A DNA stretch of 64,000 nucleotides from Scybalousia_A sp052170555 (GTDB taxonomy: Bacteria; Bacteroidota; Bacteroidia; Bacteroidales; P3). Made by a program: the position numbers and the translations under genes. Shown here piece after piece: positions 46,154 through 54,800 of this stretch. The notes under the pieces are model-generated. The model did not search any database. It was not told the DNA's origin and saw only the letters and a list, made by a program, of their open reading frames with translations. Position 1 is the first letter of the stretch. Each line of letters starts with the position of its first letter. Location: positions 71,983 to 135,982 of the forward strand of contig JBQNAI010000005.1 in assembly GCA_052170555.1 (NCBI GenBank), written 5' to 3'.

Positions 46154-48019
46154 TTATTCTTTTTTACCTATTTGTTCCTTATAAGAACGTATAATTGAGT
46201 TAAGCATTTTTTCTGTCCTTGCTGCACCCTCCCCTAACACAAATCCTATCTGTTGAACATCCAAAAGATTTGCTTTGATCACCTCATTAAGCCGATTTAT
46301 TATTTCCTCGGGACGATCTTCTCCACTAAACAAATTACGAATAATAATACCCATACTTTTTTTAGGAACAAGATTGAAGATACTTATATTAATAAATTTC
46401 TTATCATTTAAAGGAACATCCTTATTTATAATTTCTTCATTATTTTTCAACACATATTCAACTTGCGAACAAATATTCTCGGGTAAAAGTGTTTTAATAT
46501 TAGCTCCTTTCAAGCCAGGAATAATCTCGTCTATCTCCTTGGCATCTTCTCCCAATATATCAATAAACGCCATATTGGATTGAATAATTTTCATATTATT
46601 GTCAACTATTGCAACAGCGGGATACAGATGATTAAGCATAGAGGATATTGATTGTCTATTTTCATTATCCGATTGTTTTGTCTGTGCTAGAATTTCTAAG
46701 GTTTGTTCGTATTGATTTCTTAATGAAACAAGATTTTCTGTCGTCAATTTCAATTGATTGGAATAATTCGTATTGTTCTGTGTTGCATGGAAGAAACACA
46801 ATCTTTCCGTTGCAACTCCCTGAGCAATGGCGACAGCCAATTCTAAACAAGTATCATATCCACAAGATTTACAGTTTGTGGAACGGAATGAAGCTTCCTT
46901 TCCTAATAATTTGAATGCTTTCTCTATACATTCATCTGTCGGCGTAGCCAAACGCTGAGAATCGGGCCTATATATATGAATGATTTCACTCTGATTACCC
47001 CACAATTCTATATCTTGTTCCCATTTTTTAATGTCTATTCCTCCGACACGTTTTTTTGCATACTCGCGTGTAAAGGCGTTACGAATAAATTTATCACCTT
47101 TACTACAACCTGGAGCCATAAGACAGCCCTCACAAAAATATACATTTAAATTAGCATTTAATGAACGAGACTCTTTGGCGAATTGATTGATAGCATCAAT
47201 GGCATCATGTTTGCCTTCAGCAGTTATAAATTTTCCTTCCATAATACCTATTTCCTCTGCACAAGCTTCCACAAATCCGTATGCAATAGGATATAACGAT
47301 CCCAAATTACCTGTAGGAGAGTCAAAATCCGAGAATTCCACATTATCTTCTTTTATATTGTGCGAATAAAACATCTTCCGCAAAGCCTTAAAAGATAAAA
47401 AAGCATCGACATGTGCCAACCCTCCGAACTTATCATTGATTTTCTTAGAAGCTAAACACGGAGTGATATTTACAACTTTCAAATTTTCTCCATATTTTCT
47501 TCTGACAATACAAGCAGTCGCTACGAACGGAGGAACTAATGGCATAATATTTCCCGTCAATTCGGGCTGAAATTTCTCTGTATACAAAACCATTGCAGGA
47601 CAATGGGAAGTAATAAAATGTTTTCCCTCATGCATTGCAAGAATACTACGTTGCTTCCTTGCGATTACATCTACTCCAAAAGATACTTCACATACGTACT
47701 TGAATCCCAAAAGTCGTATCATGTTAACGAACTTTCTATAATCTGATATGTCTTTAAATTCTCCTGCAATAGCAGGATCACATATTGCTACTACATCCTG
47801 ATTTTGTAGCATCTGCTCTACTCTATCTATCTCCTGTATAGGTATAATAGCATCATAGGAACAGGCAGTAATACAAGCGCCACATCCTATACAGCGCTCA
47901 TTATTTATCCGCGGAGTTATACTATCGTGATTTACATATACAGCTTGAACTGGACAAGCTTTAACGCACGAATAACAGGCTGTGCATTTTATTTCTTCCA
48001 ATAGTAATAATTCTAACAT
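46154..48019 (-). CDS. [FeFe]-hydrogenase-like sensory protein with PAS domain
   Basis: 621 residues, cytoplasmic. Two 4Fe-4S motifs (Cys 12,15,18,22 and 43,46,49,53) precede a [FeFe]-hydrogenase large-subunit-like domain. H-cluster motifs are altered: TSHCP (137-141, His for the first Cys of TSCCP), TPCLASK (Cys 188) and CEGCLMAPGC (296-305) in place of the usual CxGGC. Next is an Fe-S motif of the CKSCGYDTC type (383-391), then a PAS-like domain (VAIVDNNMKIIQSNMAFIDIL) and a helical C-terminus. I infer a redox or hydrogen sensor rather than a catalytic hydrogenase; the usual SpoIIE phosphatase partner is not adjacent. ung follows directly. Confidence 0.8.
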   Translation of the reverse strand: MLELLLLEEIKCTACYSCVKACPVQAVYVNHDSITPRINNERCIGCGACITACSYDAIIPIQEIDRVEQMLQNQDVVAICDPAIAGEFKDISDYRKFVNMIRLLGFKYVCEVSFGVDVIARKQRSILAMHEGKHFITSHCPAMVLYTEKFQPELTGNIMPLVPPFVATACIVRRKYGENLKVVNITPCLASKKINDKFGGLAHVDAFLSFKALRKMFYSHNIKEDNVEFSDFDSPTGNLGSLYPIAYGFVEACAEEIGIMEGKFITAEGKHDAIDAINQFAKESRSLNANLNVYFCEGCLMAPGCSKGDKFIRNAFTREYAKKRVGGIDIKKWEQDIELWGNQSEIIHIYRPDSQRLATPTDECIEKAFKLLGKEASFRSTNCKSCGYDTCLELAVAIAQGVATERLCFFHATQNNTNYSNQLKLTTENLVSLRNQYEQTLEILAQTKQSDNENRQSISSMLNHLYPAVAIVDNNMKIIQSNMAFIDILGEDAKEIDEIIPGLKGANIKTLLPENICSQVEYVLKNNEEIINKDVPLNDKKFINISIFNLVPKKSMGIIIRNLFSGEDRPEEIINRLNEVIKANLLDVQQIGFVLGEGAARTEKMLNSIIRSYKEQIGKKE

Positions 48020-48042
48020 ATTCCCAAATGTCTTATTCCAAG

Positions 48043-48050
48043 CAAAAGTA
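48043..48050 (-). promoter_or_regulatory. Bacteroidetes -7 box (TACTTTTG)
   Basis: The minus strand reads TACTTTTG, a match to TAnnTTTG, 23 bases before the start of the hydrogenase-like gene. Confidence 0.55.
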
Positions 48051-48078
48051 CAATTTTTTTTTAATCCATGTGATGAAT

Positions 48079-48130
48079 GGATGTAAAAAAAATATTATCT
48101 CATTACAGCAATATGATTGTTTTTACATCC
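48079..48130. promoter_or_regulatory. Widely spaced inverted repeat upstream of the hydrogenase-like gene
   Basis: GGATGTAAAAA (48079-48089) and TTTTTACATCC (48120-48130), perfect arms of 11 bp separated by 30 bases, ending about 30 bases upstream of the -7 box. It could be a pair of regulator half sites; it is not near a transcript end. Confidence 0.35.
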
Positions 48131-48332
48131 TATATTAAAAAATATCATACGAAAATATAGCTATGTATATAAAATTCATAAATAAAATATCTAAATTCAA
48201 TAAAATTTATTCTATGCTACGTCCTTTATTCTTTCCGTACAACATGGAATATGTGCAAATAAACTATGCTATATCATAATACCCTCCTTTATTGTTGTAA
48301 AAGAATATATTAATCTCAAAAAGCAATTTACT

Positions 48333-48354
48333 AATCTCACGCTTTAATTTATAT
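48333..48354. repeat. Dispersed repeat A, single unit
   Basis: AATCTCACGCTTTAATTTAT, the reverse orientation of ATAAATTAAAGCGTGAGATT. One unit, diverged at one base from the core. Confidence 0.6.
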
Positions 48355-48486
48355 AAATGACCAGTTGTTTTCGTACTTCCTAATGTAACTATTTTTATTT
48401 TTATATCTTTACATAATACTTATCAAATAAAATTTCATTGTATACACTTCACGATAAATAACTATCCATTTTTTATACACATCCAT

Positions 48487-48517
48487 GTTGTTAATAAAAG
48501 AAAACTTTGTACCTTTG
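48487..48517 (+). promoter_or_regulatory. Promoter of the M28 lipoprotein gene
   Basis: GTTG at 48487-48490, a 19-base spacer and TACCTTTG at 48510-48517. It lies 28 bases before the ATG at 48546 and excludes the in-frame start at 48507. Confidence 0.7.
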
Positions 48518-48545
48518 CAGCACAATCAACAAAGATTTTAATAAA

Positions 48546-49538
48546 ATGAAAATAAGATTTTTGATTCTCATTACTATTTGCCTTGTTTTTCTATTTGCTT
48601 GTTCTAAAAAGCAAAATACAGTTACTAATAGTTCTTTTATAAACTATAAACAGGTAAAGACTCCACCTTTTAATGCAGATAGTGCATATTTATTTGTTAA
48701 AAAACAATGTGATTTTGGTCCTCGTATTCCTGAGTCTAAGGCTGCAAATAATTGTGCCGAGTTTATTATCAACTATTTAAAAAGTAAGGCAGATACTGTT
48801 TATATTCAAAATTTTGTCACAAAACTTTGGAATGGCAAAGAAGTAAGAGGTAAAAATATTATCGCTTCATTCAATATAGAGGCGACGGATAGAGTCTTGT
48901 TTTCTTCGCACTGGGATTCTCGTATGTGGGCAGACCATGATAATGATATAAAAAAACACCACAGCCCCATAATTGGTGCTAACGATGGGGCAAGTGGCGT
49001 AGGTATTTTGATGGAAATAGCTCGCATAATGAAAGGACAGTCTATCAAGCAGGGACTTGACCTCATATTTTTTGATTTGGAAGATCAGGGCTCACCATAT
49101 TGGGCGAAAGAAGAAGTAGAAGACCAAAGTGATTGGTGTTTAGGCTCGCAATATTGGTCACAGAATCTCCATATTCCCTATTATCGTGCAAAATATGGAG
49201 TACTTTTGGATATGGTAGGCTACAAAGATTTGCGTTTTTCCAAAGAAATGCAGTCTATGGGTTATGCTCAATCCATTATGAATAATATTTGGAATATTGC
49301 TGAGGATTTGGGATACGGCAATATCTTCATTAATGAAAGTAGCAACTCTGTTATGGACGACCATGTTTGGATTAATCATTACGCAAAGATACCTACAATA
49401 GATATTGTGCAGAATTCATTAAATGCTTCTTTTTTCCCTCATTGGCATACTACACAAGATGATATCAACTGTATAGATAAAAATTCTCTTGCCATTGTCG
49501 GTAAAGTTATTTTGGTAAGTTTCTTTGCTGCAGAGTAA
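48546..49538 (+). CDS. M28-family glutaminyl-peptide cyclotransferase-like lipoprotein
   Basis: 330 residues. Signal with lipobox LFAC (Cys 19). The zinc-dependent alpha/beta fold shows SSHWDSRMWAD, GANDGASGV (Asp ligand), FFDLEDQG (Glu ligand) and FPHWHTTQDD (His ligand with the tryptophan typical of glutaminyl cyclases). Type II glutaminyl cyclases convert N-terminal Gln to pyroglutamate; in Porphyromonas gingivalis the enzyme acts on exported proteins whose signal cleavage leaves Gln. Many exported proteins in this window have a ...AQ cleavage end, which fits. An aminopeptidase function cannot be excluded from sequence. Confidence 0.8.
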   Translation: MKIRFLILITICLVFLFACSKKQNTVTNSSFINYKQVKTPPFNADSAYLFVKKQCDFGPRIPESKAANNCAEFIINYLKSKADTVYIQNFVTKLWNGKEVRGKNIIASFNIEATDRVLFSSHWDSRMWADHDNDIKKHHSPIIGANDGASGVGILMEIARIMKGQSIKQGLDLIFFDLEDQGSPYWAKEEVEDQSDWCLGSQYWSQNLHIPYYRAKYGVLLDMVGYKDLRFSKEMQSMGYAQSIMNNIWNIAEDLGYGNIFINESSNSVMDDHVWINHYAKIPTIDIVQNSLNASFFPHWHTTQDDINCIDKNSLAIVGKVILVSFFAAE

Positions 49539-49574
49539 TACAAATATCTTTAATAAGCGATTTTTTATACAAGT

Positions 49575-49997
49575 ATGAAAAAATACGTATTCCTATTGCC
49601 CCTGTTGTTATTTGCTGTCAGTTGTCAAGATGATTTTGACGAATGGGGTTACGTCAATTTTTTCATTGAGCCGGATACTACCGAATATCACCATCTTAAT
49701 GATGGAGCAAGAGGTTGGGAATACTTGGAAGGTGGCAATAAAGGTATAATTGTTTTTCGTAACTCTCATTACCATTTTATGGCATACGAACGTTCTTGCG
49801 TTGTCAAACGCTGTAACGGTCGTTTAGAGGTAGATACCGACAACAATGTATTAATTGTGTGTCCCAGATGCAAAAGTCAATGGCTTGGAGTAGACGGTTC
49901 TCCTCTTGCCAATACAAAGGCTTCCCGTATGCTATACTCATATTGTTCTTATTATGATGGTTGGCGTTTGTACGTGAGGAATTGTGTCGGGAACTAA
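49575..49997 (+). CDS. Small lipoprotein with Rieske-like fold and CPRC motif
   Basis: 140 residues, lipobox FAVSC (Cys 17). The middle part reads YERSCVVKRC then LIVCPRCKSQW and VDGSPL, the frame of a Rieske [2Fe-2S] domain (CTHLGC ... CPCHGS ... DG), but both cluster histidines are missing. It might bind metal through four cysteines or hold disulfides. The N-terminus DFDEWGYVNFFIEPDTTEYHHL resembles Bacteroidetes lipoproteins of this type. It lies 36 bases after the M28 gene and may be co-transcribed with it. Function unknown. Confidence 0.7.
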   Translation: MKKYVFLLPLLLFAVSCQDDFDEWGYVNFFIEPDTTEYHHLNDGARGWEYLEGGNKGIIVFRNSHYHFMAYERSCVVKRCNGRLEVDTDNNVLIVCPRCKSQWLGVDGSPLANTKASRMLYSYCSYYDGWRLYVRNCVGN

Positions 49998-50053
49998 GCA
50001 TGTTGTTTCTATACATTGTTTTGTAGTTTTTACGCCGTTTTGAAAAAAAATAG

Positions 50054-50061
50054 TATCTTTG
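50054..50061 (+). promoter_or_regulatory. Bacteroidetes -7 box (TATCTTTG) of eno
   Basis: Perfect match to TAnnTTTG, 46 bases before the eno ATG. No -33 element at the standard distance. Confidence 0.6.
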
Positions 50062-50107
50062 CAATCCGTTTTAATATAACATGTTATTAATTTAATAATT
50101 TTAGAAG

Positions 50108-51403
50108 ATGTCACAAATAATTGGAATCCATTCAAGACAAATCCTTGATTCAAGAGGAAATCCCACAATAGAGGTAGAAGTTTATACTGAAGCAGGAGCG
50201 TTTGGTCGTGCATCAGTCCCATCGGGTGCCTCAACAGGTGTTCATGAGGCAGTAGAGTTGAGAGATGGTGACAAATCAATGTTCTTAGGTAAGGGAGTAT
50301 TGAAGGCAGTCAACAATGTAAACAAGACTATTGCCGAAGAATTAAGAGGAATGAACGTTCAAGACCAAATCCTTCTTGACAAGCGAATGATAGAATTGGA
50401 TGGCACAGATAACAAAGGCAGATTAGGGGCTAATGCTATCTTGGGCATATCACTTGCTTGTGCCAAAGCAGCTGCTCAAGAAACAGGACAAGAACTGTAC
50501 CGTTATATTGGAGGAGCTAATGCCTATACTCTGCCTGTCCCTATGATGAATATATTGAATGGAGGGGCACATGCTGATAATAAAATAGACTTTCAAGAAT
50601 TTATGATTATGCCTGTCGGTGCACCTTCCTTTGCTGAAGGACTTCGAATGGGTGCAGAGGTATTCCATAACTTAAAATCAGTCCTTAAAGACAAAGGTCA
50701 TTCAACCAATGTCGGTGACGAGGGAGGTTTTGCTCCTAATTTAGGGTCCAATGAAGAAGCAATAGAGGTTGTTTTACAAGCGATAGAAAAAGCAGGCTAC
50801 AAACCGTGGGATGATATTCGCATAGCATTAGATCCAGCTTCAAGCGAATTCTATATTCCGGAAGAAAAAGTTTATCATTTCAAGTGGTCAACAGGAGACA
50901 AACTAACTTCCTCTCAGATGGCTGACTATTGGAAGACATGGTGTGCTAAATATCCTATCATAAGTATTGAAGACGGAATGGCAGAAGACGATTGGGACGG
51001 ATGGAAAGTATTGACAGATACTTTAAGCGACAAAATACAATTAGTAGGAGATGATTTGTTCGTTACAAATGTGAAAAGATTACAGATGGGTATTGATAAA
51101 GCTGTTGCAAACTCCATACTTATCAAATTTAATCAGATAGGTACATTAACGGAAACCATCAATGCTGTTCGTCTGGCTAATAACAATGGCTACACGGCAG
51201 TTATGAGTCATCGTTCCGGTGAAACGGAAGATACAACAATAGCGGATTTGGCGGTAGCGTTGAATACCGGTGAAATAAAAACAGGATCTGCATCTCGTAC
51301 TGATAGAATTTGCAAATACAATCAGTTGCTTCGCATAGAAGAAGCATTGGGAGAACAGGCTATATACTTAGGAGACAAGTTCTTTAAAGGGCTAAAAAGA
51401 TAG
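50108..51403 (+). CDS. eno: Enolase
   Basis: Glycolytic enzyme interconverting 2-phosphoglycerate and phosphoenolpyruvate. 431 residues: IHSRQILDSRGNPTIEVEV, VPSGASTGVHEAVELRD (flexible loop), NVGDEGGFAPN with the catalytic glutamate, SIEDGMAEDDWDGW, NSILIKFNQIGTLTE with the catalytic lysine and VMSHRSGETEDTTIADLAV. A full-length, typical protein with its own promoter and terminator. Confidence 0.99.
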   Translation: MSQIIGIHSRQILDSRGNPTIEVEVYTEAGAFGRASVPSGASTGVHEAVELRDGDKSMFLGKGVLKAVNNVNKTIAEELRGMNVQDQILLDKRMIELDGTDNKGRLGANAILGISLACAKAAAQETGQELYRYIGGANAYTLPVPMMNILNGGAHADNKIDFQEFMIMPVGAPSFAEGLRMGAEVFHNLKSVLKDKGHSTNVGDEGGFAPNLGSNEEAIEVVLQAIEKAGYKPWDDIRIALDPASSEFYIPEEKVYHFKWSTGDKLTSSQMADYWKTWCAKYPIISIEDGMAEDDWDGWKVLTDTLSDKIQLVGDDLFVTNVKRLQMGIDKAVANSILIKFNQIGTLTETINAVRLANNNGYTAVMSHRSGETEDTTIADLAVALNTGEIKTGSASRTDRICKYNQLLRIEEALGEQAIYLGDKFFKGLKR

Positions 51404-51429
51404 TAATCTCTAGTATACATACGTGCATT

Positions 51430-51471
51430 GAAGATAGGGTAGCAAAAGCAAATATCCTATCTTCTTTTTTT
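51430..51471 (+). terminator. Intrinsic terminator of eno
   Basis: GAAGATAGGGTA (51430-51441) pairs with TATCCTATCTTC (51453-51464; one wobble), followed by seven T. It lies 27 bases past the stop. Confidence 0.85.
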
Positions 51472-51587
51472 CACAATTCTTTTTGTATACATCATCATTA
51501 CTAACTGCTACTTCTCTAATATATACACTTTTGCACCACAAATATTATACATTTTTTGCCATTTTAACAAAATATCGTCAATACGAT

Positions 51588-51652
51588 TTATTAAAGTGAG
51601 ACATCAGTTTGATAATGTCGCACTTTAATAAATTAATGTCTCACTTTAATAA
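51588..51652. repeat. Dispersed repeat A, three-unit inverted/direct cluster
   Basis: TTATTAAAGTGAGACAT (51588-51604) is the exact reverse complement of ATGTCTCACTTTAATAA (51636-51652). Between them lies ATGTCGCACTTTAATAA (51615-51631), differing by one base. The left unit can thus pair with either right unit. Confidence 0.85.
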
Positions 51653-51811
51653 ATTCTTATCCCACATCTAAATAAAAATATTACAACTCAAATAACTATT
51701 TCAATTACATAAAAAATAGTATCCAAATACTAATATTAAAACCAATATGTCTATTATAAGATCTACATATTTTTAAATATTATTTTATTATTTCAGTTTC
51801 AAAAAAAATAG

Positions 51812-51819
51812 TACCTTTG
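51812..51819 (+). promoter_or_regulatory. Bacteroidetes -7 box (TACCTTTG)
   Basis: Perfect match to TAnnTTTG, 23 bases before the ATG at 51843. It makes the ATG, not the TTG at 51828, the start of the activase gene. Confidence 0.65.
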
Positions 51820-51842
51820 CGGGTTATTTGAGAATTGACACA

Positions 51843-54800
51843 ATGAAAACCAATGATACAAAAATATATAGAGCAGGACTTGATATAGGTAGTACAACAG
51901 CTAAAATGGTTATAGCCGATGATAATGACAAAATAGTTTATTCCACCTACATGCGACACAATGCAGACATAAAAGGTACTGTAAAACATATTTTTTCTGA
52001 AATAAGAGAACAACTTGGGAATATAAGTCTGTATATAACACTATCTGGATCAGCTGCTATGGGATTAGCGGAAAGATGTTCTTTCTCCTTTATTCAGGAA
52101 GTGGTAGCTCTTCATAATTTTGCAAGAAATATTAGCAAGGATTTACATACCATTATAGATATCGGTGGAGAAGATGCTAAAATCATATTTTTAGAACAAG
52201 ACACTTTCCCAGACATGAGGATGAACGGCAATTGTGCAGGAGGAACAGGTGCATTTATTGACCAAATGAGTGCTATTTTGAATCTATCCATTCAAGATAT
52301 GGATATCATCGGTCAGCAATCCAGTCACTTGTACCCTATTGCCTCTCGCTGTGGTGTATTTAGTAAAACAGATGTGCAAAATTTAATTGCAAAAAATATA
52401 CCCATAAGTGACATTTGTGCAAGTATTTTTCATGCTATTGCTGTCCAGGTTATCAGTTCTTTATCTCATGGCAAAGATATCAAAGAAAAAATCCTTTTTG
52501 CTGGTGGACCATTAACTTTTATCACGTCTTTAAAAAATGCTTTTTTAGAATATCTCAACATTAACGAACAATCGTTAATAGAGATGGAAGACAATAATTT
52601 ATTAGTGGCAAGAGGTTGTCTTTATAACAAAAATGTAAATTTATTTTCACTCAATGAGATTGAAAATAGGATAATATCTGATAAGAATGTAATAATTGAA
52701 AATAATGCCAAACAACTCAAACAACTATTTGCTACACAAGAAGAATATGATAAATGGAAACAAGATAAGCAAAAATTAGGCAACAACGATAAAAGCATAA
52801 CAAACTATAGTGGTAAAGCTTATTTGGGTATAGATTCTGGCAGTACAACTACTAAGATAGTACTTATAGATGATGACGAGCATATTCTGTTTACATATTA
52901 TGGTAAAAACGAAGGTAATCCTATAAATGCTGTTATCAAGGGATTAAAGCAGTTACACTCAACGTTACAACGAGAAAATGCAAAACCCATTATATGTGAT
53001 GGTTGTTCAACGGGATATGGTGAAGACTTAATTAAAGCGGCTTTCTTTCTTTCATCTTCTATCGTGGAGACTATTGCTCATTATAAAGCAGCACAAAAAA
53101 TTCTTCCTAATGTAGATTTTATTCTTGATATAGGAGGTCAAGATATGAAAGCTATGTACATAGAAGACGGAGTACTAAATAGAATTGAATTAAATGAAGC
53201 ATGCTCTTCTGGGTGTGGCACATTTATAGACACTTTTGCTACTGGACTTGGTTGCAACATAGAGGAATTCGTTCATTTGGCTATATTTGCTAAACATCCT
53301 TGTGATTTAGGAACACGTTGTACCGTATTTATGAATTCAAAAGTCAAACAATTTTTAAGAGAAGGCAGAGGGGTAAGTGATATTTCCGCTGGATTATCTT
53401 ATTCTGTCGTAAGAAACTGTTTATATAAAGTCCTTAAATTGGAAGGTAAGTCTTTGGGAGAGCATATCGTTGTTCAAGGAGGAACAATGAAGAATGATAG
53501 TGTGGTAAGGTCATTGGAAATAATGTTAAATAAAAAAGTTTATCGTTCCACATCTCCTGAATTGATGGGGGCTTACGGATGTGCATTGCATGCAAAGGCA
53601 TATCAAAGTAACAAAGAGTTAAAGCCGTTGAATCTAATTGACTTAATACATGCAGATAATTACACAACAAAAAATACAGTTTGCAAAGGATGTGAAAATA
53701 ATTGCATGGTAACAACCTATAAATTCACAAACAACAATATTTTTCATTCAGGAAATCGTTGCGAAAAGATTTTCAACTCTTGTGCTAAAGCAAAAATCAA
53801 AGGAGATAATATATACCATTACAAATATAAGAGACTATTCGGTTCAACTAAAGAGTTTGAAAAGGGAAAATATGACCAAAACTACAAAAACAAAATCTTT
53901 AAACAACAAATAGGTATCCCTCGTGCCTTAAATATGTTCGAAGATTACCATTTTTGGAAATCACTTTTTGAGAATCTAAACATTGAAACAATACTATCTG
54001 ACATTTCAATGTACAGTACATACGAAAAAAGTTTAAATCAAGTGATGAGCGAAAATATTTGCTTCCCGGCTAAACTTACTCATTCACATATTGACAACCT
54101 CATTGCAAAAGGGGTAAAACATATTTTCTTTCCTTATATCGTTTATGAAAAAAGATCCAACGGACAAGAGAATAATACTTACAATTGTCCGATTGTATCT
54201 TCTTACAATGTAATTATCAAACATTTGAAGGAAAGATACAAGGATGTTGTAATAGATAATCCTGTATTTACTTTCAAAAACGAGAGTCTTTTAGAAAAAA
54301 ATTGTAAAGAATATCTGAAAAAAACATTTAATATTTCATCTTCCGCTTTTAAGAATGCCTTCAGAAAAGCCTTAAAGGCAAAACAAGATTTTGAGGATGA
54401 TATCTATCAAAAAAATATTGAATTCTATAAAAAAGCAAAAGCAAATAATCAACTTATTATTCTACTTGCCGGTCGTCCCTATCATACTGATGACCTTATT
54501 CAGCATTCCATTGCTAATATTATTTCACATTTAGGTGTTACAGTAATTAATGAAGATATTGCAAGAAAAGAAAATTTTCTTAAAAACAATAATTCATTTA
54601 TCGTTTCTCAATGGTCTTACATTAATAGAATAGAAAATGCTGCTTTTTTTGTTGCTTATCAGTCTAATGATGTTCATTACGCCCAAATGACTTCATTTGG
54701 TTGTGGACCTGATGCTTTTCTATTAGACGATGTGCAAAATATTTTGAAACGACATCATAAACCTGCCACTTTTTTGAAAATTGATGACATCCAAAATGCA

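Larger units (their letters stand above)
48020..48545. other. Divergent intergenic region
   Basis: About 525 AT-rich bases between the hydrogenase-like gene (minus) and the M28 lipoprotein gene (plus). It contains both promoters, an 11-bp inverted repeat at 48079-48130 and a repeat A copy at 48333-48354. No gene is seen. Confidence 0.6.
51404..51842. other. eno-activase intergenic region
   Basis: About 440 bases holding the eno terminator, a three-unit repeat A cluster and the activase promoter (each listed). No gene. Confidence 0.6.

Noticed and set aside
46154..48019. Catalytic [FeFe]-hydrogenase
   Set aside because: Two of the three H-cluster motifs deviate and a PAS-like domain is attached; a sensory role is more likely.
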